Below are positions 36,547 through 44,934 of a stretch of DNA of 64,000 nucleotides, in pieces (within the stretch, counting starts at the first letter, position 1; the number at the start of each line of letters is the position of its first letter). The translations under genes were made by a program, and so were the position numbers. The DNA lies in NCBI GenBank assembly GCA_037189845.1, contig JBBCIS010000006.1, forward strand, positions 1-64,000. Reading direction: 5' to 3'. Source of the stretch: JAMLHH01 sp037189845 (lineage in GTDB: Bacteria; Bacteroidota; Bacteroidia; Chitinophagales; JADIYW01). A model generated the notes under the pieces. It did not search any database, was not told where the DNA came from, and was given only the letters and a program-made list of their open reading frames with translations.

Positions 36547-36565
36547 TTTAAAGTGATTTGTAGAG

Positions 36566-36573
36566 CAAAGGTA
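36566..36573 (-). promoter_or_regulatory. -7 element of the secreted phosphoesterase gene
   Basis: The minus strand reads TACCTTTG, an exact TAnnTTTG match, 20 bases before the start codon. The -33 side is not clear. Confidence 0.5.
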
Positions 36574-36708
36574 AAATTAATACATCAAAATATTTGCGTG
36601 GCATTTTTTTTGACTCTAAATGATTAACAAAATTTTGTGAGTCATTTATTTTTTTTAATACCCATTTATGGTGATATTTATTCGAAAGTATAAATTAATA
36701 TAAATTCA

Positions 36709-37287
36709 ATGAGAGTGTTTGTGTTGCTATTGACAGCCTTTTTTACTGGTCAGACAGTGTTTGCACAGAAATTACAGTATGATGTAATTCTTATGGGTAA
36801 AAAAATTGGTGAGATGAGTCTTACAAAGAGCCATGGTGAGGGTGGTGAAAGATATCTCATGAGCAGTGAGAGTAGTGCCAAGGTGCTTTTTGTAAAGCAG
36901 GATTCCAAAATAAATTTTGACGTGCTTTATAAAGGTGGATCGATGGTTAAATCTCTTTATGTAAGCGAGAAAAAAGACGATAACATTATCACTAAGGTTA
37001 ATAGAGAGAATAACCTTTACAAGGTCTCTTACAATAATCAGGCATCTCACGTCAAAGAAAATATCGCGTTCTCCAGTATTTTGCTGTATTTCAAAGAACC
37101 GGTAGGCATTAACAGAGTGTTTGTGGAAAGGATCGGTGATTTTTTACCTTTAAAGAAAACTGCTCCGGGAGAATATGAATATCTGCAACCTGATGGTACC
37201 AGAAGTATTTTCAGATACTCGCAGGGAAAGCTGAAAGAAATAGAATTGAAAAGAAGTATGGGGTCTGTGTATATTAGACCGGTATAA
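36709..37287 (+). CDS. Exported DUF6134-like protein
   Basis: The 192 residues begin with a signal peptide ending at VFAQ. The mature part is a run of beta strands with LQYDVILMGKKIGEM at its start and repeated charged turns. This resembles the DUF3108/DUF6134 group of periplasmic proteins with a lipid-binding-like barrel, whose function is unknown. No lipobox is present. The gene stands alone and ends in the shared bidirectional terminator with lysS; its stop codon touches the terminator arm. Confidence 0.6.
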   Translation: MRVFVLLLTAFFTGQTVFAQKLQYDVILMGKKIGEMSLTKSHGEGGERYLMSSESSAKVLFVKQDSKINFDVLYKGGSMVKSLYVSEKKDDNIITKVNRENNLYKVSYNNQASHVKENIAFSSILLYFKEPVGINRVFVERIGDFLPLKKTAPGEYEYLQPDGTRSIFRYSQGKLKEIELKRSMGSVYIRPV

Positions 37288-37329
37288 ATTAGAAACGGGC
37301 TGCCTTTTCAGGCAGCCCGTTTCTAATTT
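37286..37329. terminator. Bidirectional terminator between convergent DUF6134-like gene and lysS
   Basis: A perfect 19-base inverted repeat (left arm AAATTAGAAACGGGCTGCC, six-base loop TTTTCA) has an A-rich left end and a T-rich right end, so it works as an intrinsic terminator for both converging genes. The left arm begins in the stop codon of the DUF6134-like gene. Confidence 0.92.
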
Positions 37330-37344
37330 GTATTAAATGGCAAT

Positions 37345-38877
37345 TTATTTTTCCGGTCTCATCTGCGGGAAGAATAATACTTCCTGAATACTGAGGTTGT
37401 TGGTCATTAACATGGCAAGACGATCTATCCCAAAGCCGATACCTGAAGTAGGAGGCATGCCGTATTCTAAGGCTCTCAGGAAATCATGATCAATGAGCAT
37501 GGCTTCATCGTCCCCTTTTTCAGATAATTTCATTTGATCGGCAAATCTTTCATATTGGTCGATAGGATCATTCAGCTCAGAATAAGCATTGGCAATTTCT
37601 TTGCCGTTGATCATCAACTCAAATCTTTCTACCAGACCTTCTTTACTTCTGTGTTTTTTAGTCAGAGGACTCATTTCTACAGGGTAGTCGATGATGAAAG
37701 TAGGCTGTATGAACTGACCTTCACACTTCTCGCTGAAGATTTCATCTATCAGCTTTCCTTTGCCCATAGACTTATCTGTCTCAATGTGCAGCTGCTTACA
37801 TACTTCTTTGAGCTGATCTTCATTCATTTCACTGACATCGATTCCTGTATATTCTTTGATAGCATCATAGATAGAGATTCTTTTGTAAGGAGCTTTAAAG
37901 CTGATCGTTTTATCACCTACCTGAGCTTCCGGCTTGCCATGCACTGCAATACATACTTTTTCTAAAAGCTGCTCAGTAGTTTCCATCATCCAGAAGTAAT
38001 CTTTATAGGCTACATAGAATTCGAGAACTGTAAACTCCGGATTATGTGTTCTGTCCATCCCTTCATTTCTGAAGTTTCTGCTGAACTCATATACCCAGTC
38101 AAAACCACCTACTACTAATCTTTTCAGATATAGCTCGTTGGCAATTCTCAGGTATAAAGGAATATCCAGGGCATTGTGGTGTGTTATAAATGGTCTGGCA
38201 GCCGCTCCGCCGGGAATACTTTGCAATACAGGAGTATCTACTTCCAGAGCACCTCTTTCATTTAAAAACTCACGAATGGCATTGACCATTTTTGTTCTTT
38301 TGAGGAAAGTATCTTTTACTTCATTATTGACTACAAGATCCACATAACGCATTCTGTATCTTTTTTCCGGATCAGAAAATGCATCATAGATATTACCATC
38401 TTCATCTTTTTTGACGATAGGAAGAGGGCGGAGTGATTTGGCAAGTACTGTTAATTCTGTTACATGCACAGAAGTTTCACCCATTTTAGTTTTAAAAACA
38501 TAACCTTTTACACCAATGAAATCACCGAGGTCCAAAAGTTTTGTAAATACTTTATCATAAAGGGTTTTATCTTCTGTAGGGCAGATATCATCACGGCGTA
38601 CATAAAGCTGTATTCTTCCGGAGCTGTCCTGCAATTCAGCAAAAGTAGCTTTACCAGCAGGGCGGGTTGCCATGAGGCGACCTGCAAGACAAACCTCCTG
38701 ATAATTTAAACGGTTCCTGGTACCATCTTCTAAAATTTCTTCCTGATAATTTTCTTTGATTTCTCTGGATGATACATTCACAGGATATAGCGCCGCAGGA
38801 TATGGGTCTATTCCTAAGTCACGGATAGACTGCAAAGATTGGCGTCTGAATTGTTCCTGTTCGCTGAGTTGCTGCAT
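37345..38877 (-). CDS. lysS: Lysyl-tRNA synthetase, class II
   Basis: The 510-residue class II synthetase charges tRNA-Lys. It has an N-terminal OB-fold anticodon-binding domain (about 55-160, VCLAGRLMATRPAGK), motif 2 (FRNEGMDRTHNPEF) and motif 3 (GIGFGIDRLAM) near the C terminus. The length is normal, with no added domains. It is transcribed alone from a promoter just upstream. Confidence 0.96.
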   Translation of the reverse strand: MQQLSEQEQFRRQSLQSIRDLGIDPYPAALYPVNVSSREIKENYQEEILEDGTRNRLNYQEVCLAGRLMATRPAGKATFAELQDSSGRIQLYVRRDDICPTEDKTLYDKVFTKLLDLGDFIGVKGYVFKTKMGETSVHVTELTVLAKSLRPLPIVKKDEDGNIYDAFSDPEKRYRMRYVDLVVNNEVKDTFLKRTKMVNAIREFLNERGALEVDTPVLQSIPGGAAARPFITHHNALDIPLYLRIANELYLKRLVVGGFDWVYEFSRNFRNEGMDRTHNPEFTVLEFYVAYKDYFWMMETTEQLLEKVCIAVHGKPEAQVGDKTISFKAPYKRISIYDAIKEYTGIDVSEMNEDQLKEVCKQLHIETDKSMGKGKLIDEIFSEKCEGQFIQPTFIIDYPVEMSPLTKKHRSKEGLVERFELMINGKEIANAYSELNDPIDQYERFADQMKLSEKGDDEAMLIDHDFLRALEYGMPPTSGIGFGIDRLAMLMTNNLSIQEVLFFPQMRPEK

Positions 38878-38906
38878 ATAAAAGGATGATTTTAAAACAA
38901 GATTGG

Positions 38907-38914
38907 CAAAATTA
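38907..38914 (-). promoter_or_regulatory. -7 element of lysS
   Basis: The minus strand reads TAATTTTG, an exact TAnnTTTG match, 30 bases before the lysS ATG. The -33 part is not clear. Confidence 0.5.
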
Positions 38915-38963
38915 AGGGATTGTTTTTAAAAAACACACCCGGGATAAATAGATTCGGACGGAT

Positions 38964-39206
38964 GTGAATGAATTAATGATTTGGAAAAGAAGGAAGTGTA
39001 GATTCGAATTTTATTTCTTAATCTATCTTTTGTTTTTACCATTATTCTTAAGTAATAACAGAAGAGGAGAGTTAATAATAGTATTTTTAGCTAATTTGGA
39101 TATTTTGGTGCAAAGAAGTGGTTTTTATTTATTGTATAATGTATGTTATCAGATATTTATGTATGATGAAAAGAAAAACTTATATGCAAGAGCTATGTAT
39201 TGTTAA
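38964..39206 (+). CDS. Possible small membrane protein (weak)
   Basis: An 80-codon frame begins at GTG 38964, has a basic start (WKRRKCRFEF) and one strong hydrophobic helix (about 17-31), and ends two bases before the ATG of the SGNH hydrolase gene. That spacing could mean translational coupling. I recognise no family, its codons are unremarkable in AT-rich DNA, and it may be chance. It is listed because small helix proteins often sit beside glycan SGNH genes. The surrounding 330-base gap otherwise holds only the lysS promoter. Confidence 0.22.
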   Translation: MNELMIWKRRKCRFEFYFLIYLLFLPLFLSNNRRGELIIVFLANLDILVQRSGFYLLYNVCYQIFMYDEKKNLYARAMYC

Positions 39207-39208
39207 TC

Positions 39209-40387
39209 ATGTTATTTCAAACTAATAGTCTTATGTTTTCAGGATGGGATTTTTTTTCTTTTTTGCTTGAACCTAACTGGTGGACAACACTAATAGTATA
39301 TGTGGTAATAATTATTGGTCTTTATATAATACTATCTGCAGTATTAAAAAAATACCACAACAGAAAAAAGATTTTAATAGGATATAAGTATGTGGTGTAT
39401 TGCTTTCTTTTAATGGAGGGGGGATTGAGGCTATCTGGCTTGTATTATTCTTATTTTGAAAAAAAAGGAGGTAAATATGAATCATTATATAAATACAGAC
39501 CTAAAGAAGCATTGCATAAACGTGGGTTAAATGATACTTTCTGGATGGAATCTCAGAATGAGTTTAAGTTTAGATTTACAACTAACAGTCAGGGATATTC
39601 AGATGGAGAGTGGAGATTGAAAGATGGAAGAGAATTTAGGATACTGGCTTTAGGAGATTCCTTTACAGAAGGATTTGGAGCAGAGCAGAATAGGTCCTGG
39701 GTGGCACAAATATCAAAATCAGATACAACAAAAGAGTTAAAATGGTATAACGGAGGCATTAGCGCTTCGGATCCTTTTACTAATTTTTTTGCTCTGGAAA
39801 ATGAGCTATATAAACTAAAACCAGATATGGTAGTTCAAATATATACCAGTCAGGATTTTGAGGAAGATGTTCTTCTCAGAGGAGGAATGGAACGATTTAA
39901 GAACAAGCAACTTTCATATAAGGAGAAACCTAAAAGAGAAATTTTTTATGCATATAGTCATATTTTCAGGATGATTTATAAATTGAAATCCGGAAGGAAG
40001 ATTTTTATTCCGGTTTCTGAGTTAAAGAAAAATAATCCCAAGTCTTCATTTGCAGAGCTGGTAAAGAACTATAATAATTGGGCAGAAAAGCATCAGATAA
40101 CTGTAGTTTTGATTTTTTTTCACACAAGTAGTTATTATTACAGTGCAGAAGATTACGTTTCTGAAATTGATCTGGGATCCAAAAGAAGAAGTAAATGGCT
40201 GATGATAAAAAGTTTATCAGATTGCTATAGAAAAGAATATTTAAATAAAGGAGAAACCTTTAACCTCTTATGGTGGGAAAATGACGGTCATCATAATGCT
40301 CAGGGGTACCAAATGATGGCAAAATGTATTGAAGAGGTCATTAGACCCGTAATCGATAGTGTTTACCAGGTTAAAATAAACCAATAA
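39209..40387 (+). CDS. Membrane-anchored SGNH/GDSL hydrolase family protein
   Basis: About 392 residues. Two hydrophobic helices lie near the N terminus (about 20-45 and 60-75), followed by an extracytoplasmic SGNH domain. Block I is ILALGDSFTEGFGA (Ser nucleophile), a GG motif follows in YNGGISASD, and the catalytic Asp/His are in DGHHNAQGY near the C terminus. Such proteins add or remove acyl esters on polysaccharides or cleave esters at the cell surface. I use ATG 39209; an in-frame TTG at 39200 is less likely. The radical-SAM gene follows after 36 bases on the same strand. Confidence 0.82.
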   Translation: MLFQTNSLMFSGWDFFSFLLEPNWWTTLIVYVVIIIGLYIILSAVLKKYHNRKKILIGYKYVVYCFLLMEGGLRLSGLYYSYFEKKGGKYESLYKYRPKEALHKRGLNDTFWMESQNEFKFRFTTNSQGYSDGEWRLKDGREFRILALGDSFTEGFGAEQNRSWVAQISKSDTTKELKWYNGGISASDPFTNFFALENELYKLKPDMVVQIYTSQDFEEDVLLRGGMERFKNKQLSYKEKPKREIFYAYSHIFRMIYKLKSGRKIFIPVSELKKNNPKSSFAELVKNYNNWAEKHQITVVLIFFHTSSYYYSAEDYVSEIDLGSKRRSKWLMIKSLSDCYRKEYLNKGETFNLLWWENDGHHNAQGYQMMAKCIEEVIRPVIDSVYQVKINQ

Positions 40388-40423
40388 TTGTAATTTGAAC
40401 AGAGGCTTTTATAAATTAGTAAT

Positions 40424-41830
40424 GTGGGAGTATTAGACTATATCAGAGGGCAATTTAAAACGACTTTTGTTAAAGACAGAAGTATTCCTGATGAATATCA
40501 GGCATACTATAGAAGCCGGATAATAAAAGAGAAGAAATATATTTGCCATGCTCCCTTCAATAATATGTATTTTAATTCTTTGGGAGATGTGGCAAATTGC
40601 TGGTTAACTTTTGATCAGCCAGAAAAATATTCAGAAGATAGAAGTATAATTGATATTTGGAATGGAGAGAAATTTACACTATTAAGAGAGCATATTAAAA
40701 ATTACGATTTAGAAAAAAGATGTCAGAAATGTCAATATTACATTGAAAATTCAAACTTTACTAATGCATTATCAAAAGCATATGACAATGATTATCCTTT
40801 GGGAGATTTTCCCGTTATGATGGAATTTGAATTGTCCAATACGTGTAATCTCGAGTGCACAATGTGTACGGGACTTTTATCTTCTGCCATCAGAGCTAAC
40901 CGGGAGAAATTACCGGCTTTGAAGAGCCCTTATGGTGAAAAATTTGTTAAGGAGCTAAGGGATTTTATTCCTCATCTCCATGAGGCGAGATTTAATGGGG
41001 GAGAACCTTTTTTAATTAAAATATATTATGAAATCTGGGACCAGTTCATAGAATTAAATCCCGGATGCAAAATGGTGATAGCGACCAATGGTACTACACT
41101 TAATAGCCGGGCAAAGTCAATTCTGGAAAAAGGTAATTTTCACATCAATATTTCAATAGATTCTTTAATCCCTGAAAGATATAGTGAAATAAGGGTAAAC
41201 GGAGACCTGAATAAAGTGCTGGAGAATTTTGAGTACTTTAAAAATTACTGCCAGAAAAATAATCGGAATATTTGTGTGATGATCAATCCCATGCGTGCAA
41301 ATTGGGAGGAGATGGGAGACTTTGTCAGATTTTGTAATGAACATAACGTGCATCTATGGTACAATTCAATTGTATATCCCGAGGATTTATCATTATGGAA
41401 AATGTCTTATAAGGAACTGTCAAAAGTGTTTGAGGTATTATCAAAAGAAACCTTTCAATATAAAATTTCATACAAAAGAGGTATTTACCAATATAACATT
41501 GATACTTATAAAAATCTGGTTTTTAATCAAATAAAAACTTGGTTAGAAGATGCTTATAAAAGAGAATTAGATCAAACTCAGGAGATCGATACAGATTACA
41601 GATCCATATTTCAGGAGAAATTAAAGGAATATTTTGTGAATCGCTATGATGAGCAATTATGGGAAAAAATAAGCGATAAAATCAGACAAATTGAAGTAAG
41701 ATTGAATGATGCTGAACTTGTTCAGAAGTTTTATCATGTTTTGTGTAAATCACCAATGGAAATTATTTTAGATAATCTCGAAAATAATGATGTAGATGTA
41801 TTGATTCAAAAAATCAAAACAATTTCTTAG
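40424..41830 (+). CDS. Radical SAM enzyme with N-terminal SPASM/twitch-type cysteine cluster (paralogue 1)
   Basis: The 468 residues have an N-terminal auxiliary Fe-S motif, then a radical-SAM core, then a helical C-terminal region. N-terminal cysteines are Cys41 (CHAPF), Cys59, Cys100 and Cys103 (CQKC), with the linking DIWNGEKFTLLREHI pattern of SPASM/twitch domains. The radical-SAM [4Fe-4S] triad is Cys141, Cys145 and Cys148 (CNLECTMC), with a GGEPF SAM-binding motif and an ISIDS strand. It should cleave SAM reductively to form a 5'-deoxyadenosyl radical. The substrate is unknown: SPASM-type enzymes often modify peptides, but the context is glycan synthesis. The start is GTG at 40424. Its stop overlaps the convergent paralogue 2. 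Confidence 0.88.
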   Translation: MGVLDYIRGQFKTTFVKDRSIPDEYQAYYRSRIIKEKKYICHAPFNNMYFNSLGDVANCWLTFDQPEKYSEDRSIIDIWNGEKFTLLREHIKNYDLEKRCQKCQYYIENSNFTNALSKAYDNDYPLGDFPVMMEFELSNTCNLECTMCTGLLSSAIRANREKLPALKSPYGEKFVKELRDFIPHLHEARFNGGEPFLIKIYYEIWDQFIELNPGCKMVIATNGTTLNSRAKSILEKGNFHINISIDSLIPERYSEIRVNGDLNKVLENFEYFKNYCQKNNRNICVMINPMRANWEEMGDFVRFCNEHNVHLWYNSIVYPEDLSLWKMSYKELSKVFEVLSKETFQYKISYKRGIYQYNIDTYKNLVFNQIKTWLEDAYKRELDQTQEIDTDYRSIFQEKLKEYFVNRYDEQLWEKISDKIRQIEVRLNDAELVQKFYHVLCKSPMEIILDNLENNDVDVLIQKIKTIS

Positions 41831-43365
41831 TTTTTCAAAAATCTGTTTTCAGATAATGAGATGATTTGTTGCAGATCAGTTCTTTGAATAAAATATATCT
41901 GAAAAACAAAGCCTGCTCCGATCATTTCTTCTGAAACGACTTTCAGATCTTTGGCCTGACGGATAATGCGTAAAATTTTTTCTGCTTTTTCCTCAAACTG
42001 TTTGGATTCTTCCAGACTCAGCACTTTGCCGGAAACGAATGTCATACTTTTAATGAAGGAATTTAAGAAAGAGTCGTGTCCGACTTTTTGATATAACTTT
42101 CTGAGTGCGTCTTTATGTTTGGAGACATCTTCAGTTCCTTTGTAATATTCAAGCTCCAGTTGTAATACGGGATAATTTTTTACATCATCTTCATCTAATG
42201 CAATGATAGCATCTTTCCAGATTTTTATACTTTCTGACAACTGGTCATTGTTTTCACTTTCAGAAAGCCATGCATTTAACTGAGAAACAAAATCAGCAAA
42301 TTTTGTATTATTCTCCCGCTGAATTTTTGTATTATTTTCGAAAGTAAAATCCGCATAAAAGCGAATCACTTTTTTTAACTCATGTGAGCCCAGAAAACGG
42401 AGAGATGTGTGCTCGGGGGTCCATACTGTATTGAAATGAATATGAATATCGTTCGCATTGCAAAATTTCAGTAGTTCAGGCATGTCATATCTGTTGCCAA
42501 TGATAGGACATACCGCAAAGGATAAATATGTTCCTTTGGATTTAGTATACTTCAGAAAATATTCAACATTTTTTAATACATCTTCCAGCTTGGCATTGAC
42601 TCTGATGGATTCGTAATTTTCCTTATTCAGAGAATCAATGGATATGATAATTCCGGCATTTAATTTTTCCAGAATACCACTAGCTTTCTTGCTCAGTACT
42701 GTGCCATTTGTGGTAATATGAATTTTTATTTTAGGATTGATTTCAATAATCTTTTCCCAGATTTTGTAATAAATATCTATCAGGAATGGTTCTCCTCCCA
42801 AAAATTTTGCATCTGTCAGATACGGTAAATATGGTGTGAGCTGTTCGACAAAGTCATCATTGTAGTGATTTTTTATAGGTGGCAGCAGCTCTCTGTTCTT
42901 CCTGATAGCTGAAGAAAAATAACCATTACACATGACACATTCCAGGTTGCAGCTATTGGAAAGTTCAAATTCGAATAGCTTGGGCATGAGAGAGTCAGGA
43001 GATTGTGTAAAAATATTTTTGAATTTATCTTTCCATGAGGTTTTAGGAGCATATTCATCGTAATAAATAGCTTTAGTTCCCTGATAATTTCCAAATTGAA
43101 TGACCTCCTGACATGCTGAACATCCTCCTGATAAGTCATTTTGTTGGATATACCCCCTAAGCTGATCAGCCTTTTTACCCAGCCAGATTTCTTCAATGCT
43201 CTGATCAGGGATTTTACCCAAAGAAAAACTGCGGTTGTAACAACAGGCGCTGACATTGCCGTTTTGTTCGAAGTTCAAGCTTACAAACGGAGCATGGCAC
43301 AGCAAGCCTCTTGCATGTTTTAATCTAACTTGATTATAAGATTCTATTTGCGCCTTTGTGAGCAT
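41827..43365 (-). CDS. Radical SAM enzyme with N-terminal SPASM/twitch-type cysteine cluster (paralogue 2)
   Basis: The 512 residues share the domain order of the neighbour at 40424, with high similarity through the core (FEFELSN-CNLEC-MC, GGEPFLI-IYY-IW). Auxiliary cysteines are Cys23, Cys41, Cys42, Cys82 and Cys85. The radical-SAM triad is Cys139, Cys143 and Cys146. The C-terminal 200 residues are helical and more variable than the core, which suggests different partners or substrates. It converges on paralogue 1, and the two stop codons share bases (TTAG). It has a full promoter at 43371-43402, with the transcript starting at or next to the ATG. Confidence 0.88.
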   Translation of the reverse strand: MLTKAQIESYNQVRLKHARGLLCHAPFVSLNFEQNGNVSACCYNRSFSLGKIPDQSIEEIWLGKKADQLRGYIQQNDLSGGCSACQEVIQFGNYQGTKAIYYDEYAPKTSWKDKFKNIFTQSPDSLMPKLFEFELSNSCNLECVMCNGYFSSAIRKNRELLPPIKNHYNDDFVEQLTPYLPYLTDAKFLGGEPFLIDIYYKIWEKIIEINPKIKIHITTNGTVLSKKASGILEKLNAGIIISIDSLNKENYESIRVNAKLEDVLKNVEYFLKYTKSKGTYLSFAVCPIIGNRYDMPELLKFCNANDIHIHFNTVWTPEHTSLRFLGSHELKKVIRFYADFTFENNTKIQRENNTKFADFVSQLNAWLSESENNDQLSESIKIWKDAIIALDEDDVKNYPVLQLELEYYKGTEDVSKHKDALRKLYQKVGHDSFLNSFIKSMTFVSGKVLSLEESKQFEEKAEKILRIIRQAKDLKVVSEEMIGAGFVFQIYFIQRTDLQQIISLSENRFLKN

Positions 43366-43370
43366 TGATA

Positions 43371-43402
43371 CAAATATATACTCTCTTTTTTATGGGTTGC
43401 AA
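43371..43402 (-). promoter_or_regulatory. Promoter of radical SAM paralogue 2, probably leaderless
   Basis: On the minus strand, TTG (plus-strand CAA at 43400-43402) is followed after 21 bases by TATATTTG (43371-43378), a full consensus match. Only five bases separate the -7 box from the ATG at 43365, so RNA synthesis should start at or beside the start codon. Confidence 0.7.
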
Positions 43403-43443
43403 TAAATAGTTGCAATTACAGAATATGCATTTATTTCCGATTG

Positions 43444-44772
43444 CTAATTTTTAGCTTTCATCTCCATTAATTCGGCCAGCTCCGGGAAGGTTTGTACAAA
43501 ACTTTCACCGCGTAATTCATCAACTTTATTGAGCCAGTATCGGGCTTCCCTGAGTTCTTTTCCTTGTTCAGCATTCATGTAGTTAATGAGATAGTCAATG
43601 TGTTGAGCTAAATGGTTTTTTGTTTTCAGCTTTTGCACAAAGTTTCTTTTAAAATCGTTTAAGGTCTCCGTAGCCTTAATTTTTACATGTGGAGGTAGCT
43701 GAGTTAAATTGTAGTATAAGGGTTTAAACAACAAGTATAAATTTATTCTATCGGGATGAACCAGCTTATTGTTGATTAAATATGTAATGAACTCCGGTAA
43801 ATGGAAGATATTCAGAATACTTACAGTTATATTTATTCCAAAGAGAACATTGGTGCATTCTTTTTGAACGGTTCTGATATTCTCTTCTATTTTATCCCAG
43901 CGTTGGCCTTTTCTCATATAATCACCCTTTGCAAACATGCCATCTAAGCTGGCCCATATATCTACTAGTTGAAAGTTATTCCACATTTGAACTACATTAT
44001 AGTTCTTATATTTTAACGTGGAAAAGTTTGTATTGTAGGTAATAACAACTTCTGAGTGATTCTTTTGAACCAGATATTCCAACACTTGATAATGCTCGTC
44101 CATCACTAAAGGCTCGCCACCGGCGAAATGTATTTTTTTTAGATGGCCCAATGAATTGTAAAATGATTCTTCAAAGCTTTGTTTTTCTGATGAGATGGTC
44201 ATTTTTTTCGAAGAAGGTAATTGAGGTTTTTTCCCCAGCTTTTGTTCATCCTCATACCAAAGTGAACTATATGAGCTGTCACAAATTCTACACTTGTAGT
44301 TGCATTTGTTGGAAAATCGCATGTCAAGAAGTAGAATATGCTCATTTAATAAGGAGCCATCTTTCTGAGTTCTGAGAACTCTGTCGTAGAGGTGCGTATA
44401 ATCTTTATTATACTTCATTCTTTCACTTTCGTTACCCAAAGATTCATACTTATAGCAAAGTTTGCAAATGTCACTTTTTTTACCGGAAAGCATTGCTAAG
44501 CGTAAGGCTTTCATTCTTTCGGAATTCCATGCCTCATTTAAGTTTGGATTTTCATTTAAGTCAGCTAATTTATTACCATCATCGGTTGATGCCATACAGC
44601 AGGGGGCTACCATGCCGTTTGTTTGTGCATGAAGCTGTAGCCATGGTGACATGCAAAAGACTTCGTTTTTTATTCTTCTATCCAGCAAGTAAACTATTTG
44701 AAGAATTCGCTTTCTGGCAAAATTATAAACCCTTTGGGGAAATGACATTTGCTTAAGTTTTTGTTTTGCCAT
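43444..44772 (-). CDS. Radical SAM enzyme, twitch-domain type (divergent paralogue 3)
   Basis: The 442 residues share the same order: auxiliary cysteines Cys40 (FCMSPW), Cys58, Cys59, Cys103 and Cys106 (CKLC), then the radical-SAM triad Cys157, Cys161 and Cys164 (CNYKCRIC), then AGGEPL. The NGMVAPCCMA and LNEAWNSERMKALRLAML phrases are typical of the twitch-domain radical-SAM family. The core is clearly more distant from the other three in this island, and the C terminus differs. Its substrate is unknown. It is transcribed from a -7 box about 95 bases upstream. Confidence 0.88.
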   Translation of the reverse strand: MAKQKLKQMSFPQRVYNFARKRILQIVYLLDRRIKNEVFCMSPWLQLHAQTNGMVAPCCMASTDDGNKLADLNENPNLNEAWNSERMKALRLAMLSGKKSDICKLCYKYESLGNESERMKYNKDYTHLYDRVLRTQKDGSLLNEHILLLDMRFSNKCNYKCRICDSSYSSLWYEDEQKLGKKPQLPSSKKMTISSEKQSFEESFYNSLGHLKKIHFAGGEPLVMDEHYQVLEYLVQKNHSEVVITYNTNFSTLKYKNYNVVQMWNNFQLVDIWASLDGMFAKGDYMRKGQRWDKIEENIRTVQKECTNVLFGINITVSILNIFHLPEFITYLINNKLVHPDRINLYLLFKPLYYNLTQLPPHVKIKATETLNDFKRNFVQKLKTKNHLAQHIDYLINYMNAEQGKELREARYWLNKVDELRGESFVQTFPELAELMEMKAKN

Positions 44773-44866
44773 TGAGTAATGCTTTTACACATAATACTCA
44801 ATTTATCAACTTTTTGTGAAATAATATGATTGTGAGACTCTGTTTTCGTTCACCTTAACATCATTA

Positions 44867-44874
44867 CAAAGATA
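44867..44874 (-). promoter_or_regulatory. -7 element for radical SAM paralogue 3
   Basis: The minus strand reads TATCTTTG, an exact TAnnTTTG match, about 95 bases before the ATG at 44772 and divergent from paralogue 4. No clear -33 TTG is visible. Confidence 0.4.
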
Positions 44875-44934
44875 AAATCTCTTTGTTCATGGGTCGTAAG
44901 AAATAAGTATATTCACTTAATAAATTTAATTCTG

